A DNA stretch of 28,562 nt from Pelomicrobium sp036803785 (lineage in GTDB: Bacteria; Pseudomonadota; Gammaproteobacteria; Burkholderiales; UBA6910). A model generated the notes under the pieces. It did not search any database, had not been told where the DNA came from, and worked only from the letters and a program-made list of their open reading frames with translations. Below, in pieces: positions 7,689-14,385 of the stretch (the first letter of the stretch is position 1; each line of letters opens with the position of its first letter). A program made the translations under genes and the position numbers. The stretch covers positions 1 to 28,562 of the forward strand of contig NZ_DAIRTR010000028.1 of NCBI RefSeq assembly GCF_036803785.1, written 5' to 3'.

Positions 7689-8192
7689 ATGCCCATCCAA
7701 GTCGGCGATCGCCTTCCCGAGGGCATCCTCACCGAATACGTGGAAACCGAGCAGCCGGGCTGCAGCGTCGGCCCCAACCACTTCAACGTCGCGGACCTCG
7801 TGAAAGGCAAGCGCATCGTGATCTTCGGGCTGCCGGGGGCGTTCACCCCCACCTGCTCGGCCAAGCACGTGCCCGGCTACGTCACCCACTACGAAAGATT
7901 CAAGGGCAAGGGCATCGATGAGATCTGGTGCATCTCGGTGAACGATGCTTTCGTCATGGGCGCCTGGGCCCGGGAGCAGAAGACCCTCGGCAAGGTGCGC
8001 ATGCTGGCCGACGGCAACGGAGACTACACCCGCAAGCTAGGCCTGGAGATGGACTTGACGGCCCGCAACATGGGCATCCGCTCCCAGCGCTATGCCATGC
8101 TGGTGGAAGACGGCGTGGTCAAAAAGCTCAAGGTGGAACAACCGGGCAAATTCGAAGTCTCGAGCGCCGAGGCCATGCTCGCCGAGCTGTAA
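7689..8192 (+). CDS. peroxiredoxin, Prx5-like
   Basis: A 167-residue thiol peroxidase of the Prx5 branch (redoxin domain throughout). The peroxidatic Cys56 sits in PGAFTPTCS (residues 49-57), the family's PxxxT/SxxC active site. The conserved Arg is in SQRYAML. Other cysteines are Cys25 and Cys81; neither is at an obvious C-terminal resolving position, so reduction by glutathione/glutaredoxin or a 1-Cys cycle is likely (inference). There is no signal peptide, so it should act in the cytoplasm against H2O2 or organic peroxides. AAAGGAG lies about 7 bases before the ATG. The PEBP-like gene follows 31 bases downstream and may be co-transcribed. It is divergent from the DUF4202 gene. Confidence 0.93.
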   Translation: MPIQVGDRLPEGILTEYVETEQPGCSVGPNHFNVADLVKGKRIVIFGLPGAFTPTCSAKHVPGYVTHYERFKGKGIDEIWCISVNDAFVMGAWAREQKTLGKVRMLADGNGDYTRKLGLEMDLTARNMGIRSQRYAMLVEDGVVKKLKVEQPGKFEVSSAEAMLAEL

Positions 8193-8223
8193 CCCGCCGT
8201 CGGGTCGTGGCGCGGACCGTTCG

Positions 8224-8787
8224 ATGAAGTCCCCGTGGTGGCAGGCAGCCGTGCCGGGCGTTGTCCTGCTCGCTGCGCTGGCTGTTCCCGCCATGACAGG
8301 GAGTACCGAGGAGACTGCCATGACGCTCACACTCAGCTCTAGCGCGTTTTTCCATCAGGGGCGAATCCCAAAGAAATACACCTGCGACGGGGAGGACGTC
8401 TCGCCACCCCTTGCCTGGACCGGCGTTCCCGCCGGTACCAAGAGCCTCGCCTTGATCGTGGACGACCCCGATGCCCCCGACCCCCAGGCGCCCAAGATGA
8501 CCTGGGTGCATTGGGTGCTCTACAACATCCCGCCCAGCGCAAACGGGCTGCCGGAGGCAGTGGGCACCCGACTGCCGCCGGGCACCCTGGAAGGCTTGAA
8601 CGACTGGAAGCACACGGGCTACGGCGGACCGTGCCCGCCTATCGGACGCCATCGCTATTTTCACAAGCTCTACGCTCTAGACACGGTGCTCCCGGATCTG
8701 AAGAGGCCCACCAAGGCCCAACTGGAAAAAGCCATGGAGGGCCATGTGCTCGCCGTCGCGGAGCTGATCGGCACCTATCAACGGTGA
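8224..8787 (+). CDS. YbhB/YbcL-type phosphatidylethanolamine-binding protein (PEBP) family
   Basis: A PEBP-fold protein. The core from FFHQGRIPKKYTCDGEDVSPPL through DDPDAPD, TWVHWVLYNIP and GYGGPCPPIGRHRYFHKLYALD matches bacterial YbhB/YbcL proteins, whose biochemical role is not settled. Two starts are plausible. The ATG at 8224 gives 187 residues and adds a convincing signal peptide (MKSPWWQAAVPGVVLLAALA), but I see no ribosome binding site. The ATG at 8320 gives a 155-residue cytoplasmic form and has GAGGAG 6 bases upstream. I report the longer form because the signal peptide looks genuine. The gene follows the peroxiredoxin on the same strand. A weak GC hairpin about 15 bases after the stop has no T tract. 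Confidence 0.88.
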   Translation: MKSPWWQAAVPGVVLLAALAVPAMTGSTEETAMTLTLSSSAFFHQGRIPKKYTCDGEDVSPPLAWTGVPAGTKSLALIVDDPDAPDPQAPKMTWVHWVLYNIPPSANGLPEAVGTRLPPGTLEGLNDWKHTGYGGPCPPIGRHRYFHKLYALDTVLPDLKRPTKAQLEKAMEGHVLAVAELIGTYQR

Positions 8788-8837
8788 GACGTGGGTGCGG
8801 CCGGGCCCGCTGAAGAGCCCGGTAGCGCGTGGGACAG

Positions 8838-8853
8838 TCGCCCGAACGGGCGA
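8838..8853. repeat. inverted repeat, 7-bp arms
   Basis: TCGCCCG and CGGGCGA flank a central AA. It lies 50 bases after the PEBP gene stop and could form a stem in RNA, but no T run follows, so it is not a typical intrinsic terminator. Confidence 0.5.
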
Positions 8854-9008
8854 AAGGCGGTGGCGGCTGCGGCAAACCGAGGCAGGCTGTCATCCTTTGC
8901 CGCGGACCGATTGTTCTTGACCGAACGTCAACCCCCGCCTTTCCGAGTCAGCGCTACGGCCCGAGGAGTGCTGCCAAGCACATGGCATAGAAAGTGTTTC
9001 TCTCGCGG

Positions 9009-9020
9009 GGCAAGCTTGCC
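9009..9020. repeat. perfect 12-bp palindrome beside a -10-like hexamer
   Basis: GGCAAGCTTGCC is perfectly self-complementary and its last C is the first base of CATAAT (9020-9025), a -10-like hexamer. No good -35 is seen at standard spacing. The arrangement resembles an operator overlapping a promoter, but no regulator is identified. Confidence 0.45.
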
Positions 9021-9109
9021 ATAATTGCGACCCGACCCCGCTTGAGATAAAAGAACAAGATCTCGCCCCCAGCGTGCAGACCGATGGGGGGTGAAACATT
9101 GAATCTTCG

Positions 9110-9134
9110 GTAAATGGTTTGGCGAACCATTTAC
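9110..9134. repeat. 25-bp palindrome, perfect 10-bp arms
   Basis: GTAAATGGTT (9110-9119) and AACCATTTAC (9125-9134) are perfect reverse complements separated by TGGCG. The arms are AT-rich in a GC-rich genome, which makes a chance occurrence less likely. It lies 97 bases upstream of the cas6 fragment. It could be a dimeric repressor site (GGTT-N5-AACC core) or an RNA hairpin. Confidence 0.7.
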
Positions 9135-9230
9135 TGCAGGTTGCCCTCTTCTCCAACGGGAGGGTGAAAGGGCCGGACGTCATCTCGCTATCTGGGTGCG
9201 CCCGGCAACCACTCGATCGCGCGAGGGGGG

Positions 9231-9452
9231 ATGGAAGCACAGACGAGCAGGCCGCACCTGGCCATCGGGCACTATCGGCTGGAGTTTCAGGCTGAGAATC
9301 CCGTCGTTTTCGGGGAGTTCGCGGGCTCCGCCTGGCGTGGCGCCTTCGGGCACGCGCTCAAGCGCGCGGTGTGCGTGACCCACGAGCGGCGGTGCGAAGC
9401 CTGCCTCCTGTACCGCACCTGCCCGTACCCTATGTTCGAACGCTTGACCTGA
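9231..9452 (+). pseudogene. cas6: CRISPR-associated endoribonuclease Cas6, 5' fragment (truncated)
   Basis: A 73-residue frame whose whole length resembles the N-terminus of type III-associated RAMP Cas6 proteins. It has a first beta strand (IGHYRLEFQAENPV), the glycine-rich GSAWRGAFGHALKR (residues 32-45), then Cys48 and the cysteine cluster CEACLLYRTCPYP with Cys55, 58 and 64, followed by MFE where intact homologues read CPYP-x-xFE. Complete proteins of this family are around 250-350 residues, with a C-terminal RAMP domain holding the G-loop; here the frame stops at TGA 9450-9452 and no continuation is seen in the other plus-strand frames. No other cas gene is in the window. The ATG directly follows a GAGGGGGG run. 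Codon use still looks like an expressed GC-rich gene, so the truncation may be recent. The family call is from memory of the motif. Confidence 0.75.
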
Positions 9453-9470
9453 TGAAGAAGGGATTAAGAC
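9434..9470 (+). repeat. possible solitary CRISPR repeat (37 bp)
   Basis: Exactly 37 bases run from GTTCGAAC to GGATTAAGAC, directly at the breakpoint of the cas6 fragment. The length, the leading GTT and the final ATTAAGAC (compare the common 8-nt crRNA handle ATTGAAAC) resemble repeats used with Cas6. There is no second copy within the window, so this is not an array. It may be a terminal remnant or coincidence. Confidence 0.3.
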
Positions 9471-9640
9471 TCGGCTAGGGACAGCATGTGTCGCCCGATC
9501 GTCCGCTGATTGGAGTGTAAACAAGTGAATGTTAAAGCCGAAGACAGGAATTTTCTTAACCGCTTCGCTCCGTGGTGCTTTGTCTCCTGTTAGCACATTG
9601 CAACGATTGATTAGAGCAATCTTCGAATGGAAATTCTTAG

Positions 9641-9667
9641 TGCATCACGGGCGAGAGCCGGGATGCA
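9641..9667 (+). other. hairpin with 6+3 bp stem
   Basis: TGCATC pairs with GATGCA; after an A/G mismatch, CGG pairs with CCG around a 7-base loop (GCGAGAG). No T run follows, so it is not a standard terminator. It lies 21 bases before the TATAAT hexamer. Confidence 0.4.
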
Positions 9668-9687
9668 AGCTAGGCCCAACGACGAGA

Positions 9688-9693
9688 TATAAT
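9688..9693 (+). promoter_or_regulatory. perfect -10 hexamer, candidate promoter for the CbiM-like gene
   Basis: TATAAT lies 170 bases upstream of the CbiM-like start. No convincing -35 is found 16-18 bases upstream, so this could be an activator-dependent promoter or chance in an AT-rich patch. If used, the mRNA has a leader of about 165 bases. Confidence 0.35.
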
Positions 9694-9863
9694 CGCTACC
9701 GGTTGTCAAAGCGATTTTCATGAGGCTACATGTGGTCGCCAACGTGGGAAAAATGTGCGGTTCCGCAAGTAGGTAACCGCTTCAAGCTCGCGAATAGCAC
9801 CCGCGCTTTAACGAGCAGGCCGGCAGCTTCCATTGGCGAGAGTGTACAGCGGGGAATTAAAGC

Positions 9864-10529
9864 ATGAGCATCCCTTTTTGTTTGCTTTCTACGCATTGGT
9901 ATGGGGTGGCGGCTATTCTTTACGGGTTGATCCTCGCGTTTGTGGTCCGCCAGGGGCCGTGGGCGCAGCTCAAGGAGCACGCAAAGCTCAACGCTTATCT
10001 CGGCACTTGTGTGATATTGATGGTTTTGTGGTGGATCAAGACACCTCTTCTGCCTGGGATTGAATACCATTATTTGGGTGCCACGCTGCTCACTCTCATG
10101 TTCGGCTGGCGGCTCGCCGTGATGGGCGTGAGCTTGGTGCTGGCGGCAAGCACGCTCAACGGCAATGCTGATGTCCTGAGTTATCCCTTGAACGCCCTCC
10201 TCATGGGCATCATTCCAGTGATGGTAAGCCATTGGATCCTCAAAGTGGGCGAGCGCTTCTTGCCCCCCAACTTTTTCGTTTACGTGTTCTTGGCGGGCTA
10301 CTGGGGGAGCGCTCTGGCCATGATCAGCGCCAGTCTCGCGACGGGGGCCGTGTTGTGGCTAGGTGGTGCCTATTCGTTCGAGGTCATTGCGGACCGTTTT
10401 TTTCCCTTGCTCTTCCTGCTGGCTGTACCGGAGGGCATGATTACGGGCGTGCTCATTGCCATGATGGCGGTGTTTCGGCCGGCATGGGTAAGTACCTTCG
10501 ACGATACCCGGTACCTCAGGGGACAGTGA
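9864..10529 (+). CDS. CbiM-like energy-coupling factor (ECF) transporter membrane protein
   Basis: A 221-residue polytopic inner-membrane protein with about six hydrophobic segments. YLGATLLTLMFGWRLAVMGV (about residues 70-89), LNALLMGIIPVMVS, FFVYVFLAGYWGSALAM and the C-terminal AVPEGMITGVLIAMM, VFRPAWVSTFDDTRYLRG match the CbiM-like COG3235 group of ECF substrate-binding/permease proteins (Co/Ni-type uptake). The His-rich N-terminal loop expected for genuine CbiM/NikM metal binding is not present in canonical form, so the substrate is unknown. No ECF ATPase (CbiO) or T component (CbiQ) is nearby, so it is an orphan. GGGGA lies about 9 bases upstream of the ATG. It follows the atypical DNA with the cas6 fragment but is itself coded like a normal resident gene. 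Confidence 0.75.
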   Translation: MSIPFCLLSTHWYGVAAILYGLILAFVVRQGPWAQLKEHAKLNAYLGTCVILMVLWWIKTPLLPGIEYHYLGATLLTLMFGWRLAVMGVSLVLAASTLNGNADVLSYPLNALLMGIIPVMVSHWILKVGERFLPPNFFVYVFLAGYWGSALAMISASLATGAVLWLGGAYSFEVIADRFFPLLFLLAVPEGMITGVLIAMMAVFRPAWVSTFDDTRYLRGQ

Positions 10530-10590
10530 ACGCGGGGCGGCGATAGCCGAGGCCAGGCGACCGCGCCGATGTGCTGGAGCGTGGGCCTTT

Positions 10591-11820
10591 TCAGGCTGCC
10601 GCCATCGCCTCGTCCAGCACTTCAATCCAGTGTTTGACGGGGAGATTCGTACCGCTGCTCAGGTGGGTGAGGCAGCCGATGTTAGCGGTGGCGATGAGCT
10701 CAGGTTTGCCCGAGGTGAGGGCCGCTACTTTGTTGCGCAATAGTTGCTGCGAGAGCTCCGGCTGCAGGAGGGAGTAAGTGCCTGCCGAGCCGCAACACAG
10801 GTGAGCATTGGGCACGGGCGTCAGGTCGAAGCCTGCCCCGCGCAGAAGCTCTTCCACCACGCCCCGCAGCTTCAGTGCGTGCTGCAGCGTGCATGGGGCA
10901 TGGAAGGCGAGCTTGGGCCTAGGCTTTCCATCGAGAAGCTCGACGATGCGCTCCCGTTCCGCGGTGATCACCTGACTCACGTCTTTGGCAAGCGCCGAGA
11001 CTCTGGCCGCCTTGGCCGCGTACCCTGGATCGTGGCGCAGCAGATGGCCGTACTCGGCCACCATGGCACCGCAGCCGGTGGCGGTGATTACGATGGCTTC
11101 CGCTCCCTGTTCCACATGAGGCCACCAGGCATCGATCAGACGGCGAGCGTAGTGGAGCCCTTCCTCCTGAGCATTTAGGTGATAAGAGACGGCGCCACAA
11201 CAGGCGGGTCGCCCTGCGCGCACCAGGGAAATGCCCAAGCGGTCCAGCACGCGAGCGGCTGCGGCGTTGATGTTGGGGGCGATTCCAGGCTGCACGCAGC
11301 CGTCCAGGACCACCATTCGCCGAGAATGGCGCGGCGTGGGGCACGGCGTTGGCAGTTGGCGCATCGGTACGCTCTTTTGCAGAACGGGGGGCAAGAGCGG
11401 CCGGACAAGCTGCCCGAGCCGCAGCAAGGGATTGAATATCCAGGGTCTGGGGAGCACCGTTCTGAGGGCGCCGCGCACGAGCCGCTGGAATCGGGTTCGG
11501 TCCACTTGTCGTTCGATGACGGCGCGGCCGATGTCGGCGAGTCGACCGTACTTGACTCCCGAAGGGCAGGTTGTCTCGCAGGCGCGGCAGGTGAGGCAGC
11601 GGTCCAGGTGGAGTTGCACCTTTTTCGTTGCCGGCGCTCCTTCCAATACCTGCTTCATGAGATAGATGCGACCTCGCGGGCCGTCCAGCTCGTCACCGAG
11701 GAGCTGATAGGTAGGACAGGTGGCGGTGCAAAAGCCACAATGGGTACAGGCGCGCAGGATTGCCTCTGCTTCCCGGCCTTCCGGTGTATGACGTATGAAT
11801 TCGGCGAGATGGGTTTCCAT
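10591..11820 (-). CDS. glcF: GlcF, glycolate oxidase iron-sulfur subunit
   Basis: A 409-residue protein with two 4Fe-4S ferredoxin-type motifs, CTHCGFCTATCP (Cys25, 28, 31, 35) and CLTCRACETTCP (Cys75, 78, 81, 85). Two cysteine-rich CCG domains follow (PACCGAVSYHL near residue 205 and LCCGSAGTYSLLQPE near 345). Together these are diagnostic of the GlcF/heterodisulfide-reductase-like electron-transfer subunit. With GlcD and GlcE it oxidises glycolate to glyoxylate and passes electrons to the respiratory chain at the inner membrane. It is the last gene of glcC-glcD-glcE-glcF; the ATG at 11820 is 6 bases after the glcE stop. No intrinsic terminator was found in the 61 bases between it and the convergent CbiM-like gene. 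Confidence 0.95.
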   Translation of the reverse strand: METHLAEFIRHTPEGREAEAILRACTHCGFCTATCPTYQLLGDELDGPRGRIYLMKQVLEGAPATKKVQLHLDRCLTCRACETTCPSGVKYGRLADIGRAVIERQVDRTRFQRLVRGALRTVLPRPWIFNPLLRLGQLVRPLLPPVLQKSVPMRQLPTPCPTPRHSRRMVVLDGCVQPGIAPNINAAAARVLDRLGISLVRAGRPACCGAVSYHLNAQEEGLHYARRLIDAWWPHVEQGAEAIVITATGCGAMVAEYGHLLRHDPGYAAKAARVSALAKDVSQVITAERERIVELLDGKPRPKLAFHAPCTLQHALKLRGVVEELLRGAGFDLTPVPNAHLCCGSAGTYSLLQPELSQQLLRNKVAALTSGKPELIATANIGCLTHLSSGTNLPVKHWIEVLDEAMAAA

Positions 11821-11826
11821 TCGGGT

Positions 11827-12882
11827 TCACATGCCGGGGAAGAGCCGCCCGGGATTCAGGATCCCAGCCGGGTCAAAAGCGTGCTTGAGCCGCCGGTGGA
11901 TGCGCTCCAGGGTCGCGGGCAGGGGGTGGAATACGGGGGTCGTCCCGTCCGCGCCGCGGAACAGGGTGGCGTGGCCACCGGCACGTTGGGCCGCCGCCCG
12001 CATCTCCGCCGCCGGTGCGTCCTGGGCGATCCAGCGCAAGGCCCCGCCCCACTCCATTGCTTGTGGGCCGAGCCCAAGGGGTGGGCTGGTGGTCTTGATC
12101 GAAAGCCGCCACAAGCGGGGGCTGGAGGTGAAGAACGGATGGGTCTGCTCCCGCACGGAAGTCCAGAAGGCCTCGCCCTCGGCTACTTCCTCGCCGCCGA
12201 TCTTCGAGCGAGCGGCGCGGATGGCGCTCTCCGACCCTGAGAGGCGGATCCAGAGCAAGCCTTCGTGATGGAAGGTGGCGGAAACGGGTAAGGGCTTGCC
12301 GGCGAGGGCGTTCATGGTCTCGATGGCCTTCGCCTCGTCCATTTCCAGGCGCAGGGTGCACTCGGCTCGGGGCCGGGGCAGGACCTTGAGAGACACTTCT
12401 AGGATGACGCCCAGGGTTCCCAGGGATCCCGCCATTAGGCGCGAGACGTCGTAGCCCGCCACATTTTTCATTACCCGCCCACCGAAGGAGAGTTCGGTGC
12501 CGCGGCCGTCCAGCATACGCACGCCCAGCACATAATCGCGCACCGCGCCACTCGTGGCACGACGAGGGCCTGAGAGACCCGCGGCGACGCACCCGCCGAG
12601 GGTCGCCCCTTCGCCGAAATGCGGAGGCTCGAAGGGCAACATCTGCCCCTGCTGTGCCAGTGTGGCCTCTACCTCCCGGAGCGGCGTCCCACAGCGGGCG
12701 GTGAGCACTAGCTCGGAGGGTTCGTAGTCCACGATGCCCCGGTAGGCAGCGACCTGCAGAGCCTCGCCGGCCACGGGACCGCCGTAGAAGCGCTTGGTGT
12801 TTCCGCCCACGATATGGAGCGGGGTGCTTTCGGCTGCCGCACGCCGGATCGTTTCCGCGAATCTTTGGATTGTTTCGTCCAT
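11827..12882 (-). CDS. glcE: GlcE, glycolate oxidase FAD-binding subunit
   Basis: A 351-residue PCMH-type FAD protein, shorter than GlcD as is usual for GlcE. Visible flavin-binding features are HIVGGNTKRFYGG (residues 23-35), GATLGGCVAAGLSGPRR (92-108) and VMKNVAGYDVSRLMAGSLGT (137-156). The second half is a reduced substrate/cap region ending RLKHAFDPAGILNPGRLFPG, the usual C-terminal signature of the family. It acts in the GlcDEF complex that oxidises glycolate. Its ATG is 3 bases after the glcD stop and its stop is 6 bases before glcF, so the three are clearly one operon. The ribosome binding site must lie in the glcD 3' end. Confidence 0.95.
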   Translation of the reverse strand: MDETIQRFAETIRRAAAESTPLHIVGGNTKRFYGGPVAGEALQVAAYRGIVDYEPSELVLTARCGTPLREVEATLAQQGQMLPFEPPHFGEGATLGGCVAAGLSGPRRATSGAVRDYVLGVRMLDGRGTELSFGGRVMKNVAGYDVSRLMAGSLGTLGVILEVSLKVLPRPRAECTLRLEMDEAKAIETMNALAGKPLPVSATFHHEGLLWIRLSGSESAIRAARSKIGGEEVAEGEAFWTSVREQTHPFFTSSPRLWRLSIKTTSPPLGLGPQAMEWGGALRWIAQDAPAAEMRAAAQRAGGHATLFRGADGTTPVFHPLPATLERIHRRLKHAFDPAGILNPGRLFPGM

Positions 12883-12885
12883 GGC

Positions 12886-14370
12886 CTAGAACCGGGGCAG
12901 GTCAGGGAAGCGTTCCTGCCCCGCTTTGACGTGCCTGCGCCCGAATTCGGCGCAACGAGCCAGGGTCGGCACCGCCTTGCCGGGGTTGAGCAGCCCACGT
13001 TCGTCGAAAGCGTGTTTCAACCGGTGGAACGCTTCCAGTTCCGCCGAGCGGAACTGCACGCACATCTGATTGAGTTTCTCCACGCCCACGCCGTGCTCCC
13101 CGGTGATAGTGCCGCCCGCCTCGATGCACATTTCCAGGATGCGACCGCCGAATTCCTCCGCCTTCTCCAGCTCTCCGGGCACGTTGGCATCGTAGAGGAT
13201 GAGGGGGTGGAGGTTGCCGTCGCCGGCGTGGAAGACGTTCATGCAGCGCAACCCGTACTCGCGGGAGAGGGCCTCGATGCCCTTCAGCACTTGGCCCAGC
13301 TTCTTGCGTGGGATGGTGCCGTCCATGCAGTAATAGTCGGGCGAGAGGCGTCCCGCGGCGGGGAAAGCTGCCTTGCGCCCGGCCCACAGGCGCAGCCGCT
13401 CTGGCTCATCTCGGGAGACGCGAATTTCCGTGGCGCCGCTCGCCTTCAGGACCTCGATGACGCGGGCGATCTCATCGGCCACCTCTTCTGCGGTACCGTC
13501 CGACTCGCACAGCAGGATCGCCTCCGCGTCCAGGTTATAGCCGGCGTGTACGAAGTCCTCTACGGCTCGTGTGGTGAGCCGGTCCATCATCTCCAGTCCC
13601 GCGGGCACGATCCCAGCGGCGATGACCGCGGCGACGGCGTTGCCCGCCCTTTCCAAGCTGTCGAAAGCGGCCATTACCACCTGGGCGGTCTCGGGCACGG
13701 GGAGCAGCTTCACCGTGACCTCGGTGATGACCGCCAGCATCCCCTCCGAGCCGGTGATCAAGGCGAGTAGGTCATAACCCTGCGCGTCCAGCCCGTCGGC
13801 ACCGAACTCCACGATGTCGCCTTCGATAGTGACGGCGCGCACCTTCATGACGTTGTGCACGGTCAGTCCATATTTCAAGCAATGGACGCCGCCAGAATTT
13901 TCTGCCACGTTACCACCGATGGTGCAGGCGATCTGGCTGGAAGGATCGGGGGCGTAATACAGCCCATAGGGTGCCGCGGCTTCGGACACGGCCAGGTTGC
14001 GTACCCCTGGCTGTACCCGGGCGGTGCGTGCCGAGGGGTCGATCTCCAGGATGCGCATGAACTTGGCCAGGGAGAGCAACACCCCCTCCTTGAGGGGGAG
14101 GGCCCCTCCCGAGAGGCCGGTGCCGGCACCGCGGGCCACCACCGGCACGCCCTCTGCATGGCAGAGGCGCAGGATCTGCACCACTTGGTCTTCGGTTTCC
14201 GGAAGAACCACCACTGCCGGCACTTGCCGGAACGCGGTGAGCCCATCGCACTCGTAGGGGCGCAGCTCTTCTAGCTCGGACAGCACATTGTCGGGGCCCA
14301 CCAAGCGGCGCAGTCGCTCCAGCAGGGCACGGGTGAGGGCTTGGGTAGAAGTCTGTTGGGCGTGGGGCAT
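12886..14370 (-). CDS. glcD: GlcD, glycolate oxidase FAD-linked catalytic subunit
   Basis: A 494-residue FAD-linked oxidase of the GlcD/D-lactate dehydrogenase family. The PCMH FAD domain spans about residues 45-230, with RGAGTGLSGGA (80-90) and PDPSSQIACTIGGNVAENSG (141-160). The FAD-oxidase C-terminal domain follows, with AGDGNLHPLILYD, then ITGEHGVGVEKL near residue 430 and the end motif LKHAFDERGLLNPGK. It is the substrate-oxidising subunit for glycolate. GGAGAG sits about 5 bases upstream of the ATG at 14370, supporting this start. It lies between glcC (15 bases upstream) and glcE (3 bases downstream). D-lactate is a possible second substrate, but adjacent glcEF and gcl make glycolate the likely one. 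Confidence 0.95.
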   Translation of the reverse strand: MPHAQQTSTQALTRALLERLRRLVGPDNVLSELEELRPYECDGLTAFRQVPAVVVLPETEDQVVQILRLCHAEGVPVVARGAGTGLSGGALPLKEGVLLSLAKFMRILEIDPSARTARVQPGVRNLAVSEAAAPYGLYYAPDPSSQIACTIGGNVAENSGGVHCLKYGLTVHNVMKVRAVTIEGDIVEFGADGLDAQGYDLLALITGSEGMLAVITEVTVKLLPVPETAQVVMAAFDSLERAGNAVAAVIAAGIVPAGLEMMDRLTTRAVEDFVHAGYNLDAEAILLCESDGTAEEVADEIARVIEVLKASGATEIRVSRDEPERLRLWAGRKAAFPAAGRLSPDYYCMDGTIPRKKLGQVLKGIEALSREYGLRCMNVFHAGDGNLHPLILYDANVPGELEKAEEFGGRILEMCIEAGGTITGEHGVGVEKLNQMCVQFRSAELEAFHRLKHAFDERGLLNPGKAVPTLARCAEFGRRHVKAGQERFPDLPRF

Positions 14371-14385
14371 CGATCTCTCCGGAGC

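Larger units (their letters stand above)
8788..9230. other. 443-base non-coding region rich in palindromes
   Basis: No open frame here looks like a protein: the short frames on both strands have low-complexity, antisense-like composition. The stretch carries at least four inverted repeats. They are TCGCCCG-AA-CGGGCGA (8838-8853), TTGAC-CGAAC-GTCAA (8917-8931), GGCAAGCTTGCC (9009-9020, next to a CATAAT hexamer) and a 10-bp-arm palindrome at 9110-9134. A smaller one, AGAAA-GTG-TTTCT, is at 8989-9001. It may be a leader or control region of the broken cas6 that follows, or debris from a lost locus. Confidence 0.6.
9453..9863. other. AT-richer intergenic stretch after the cas6 fragment
   Basis: About 410 bases without a credible gene. 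Composition drops visibly toward 45-50% G+C over about 9500-9650, against roughly 66% around it, suggesting acquired or decaying DNA. A 64-codon frame at 9529-9723 has no recognisable features. Structure present: a hairpin at 9641-9667 and a perfect TATAAT at 9688-9693. I looked for tRNA, a B12 riboswitch box and further CRISPR repeats and saw none. Confidence 0.55.

Noticed and set aside
8808..8830. Hairpin CCGGGC...GCCCGG after the PEBP gene as an intrinsic terminator
   Set aside because: The loop is long and no T tract follows.
8890..9596. Minus-strand frames of 116 and 138 codons over the palindrome region and cas6 fragment
   Set aside because: Composition looks random; no motif or ribosome binding site, and the plus-strand Cas6 similarity explains part of the region better.
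9529..9723. 64-codon frame in the AT-richer island
   Set aside because: No recognisable similarity, no Shine-Dalgarno sequence, and it covers the hairpin and the TATAAT element.
9690..9863. Cobalamin or metal riboswitch in front of the CbiM-like gene
   Set aside because: No B12 box (GCCACTG-like) or other recognisable conserved core was seen in the leader.
9453..9863. CRISPR array after the cas6 fragment
   Set aside because: Only one repeat-like segment is present; no second copy at spacer distance on either strand.
11179..12240. 353-codon plus-strand frame opposite glcF and glcE
   Set aside because: An antisense shadow spanning two well-conserved genes, with low-complexity composition and no motif.
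12814..13770. 318-codon plus-strand frame opposite glcE and glcD
   Set aside because: A mirror frame of conserved genes; no domain recognised.
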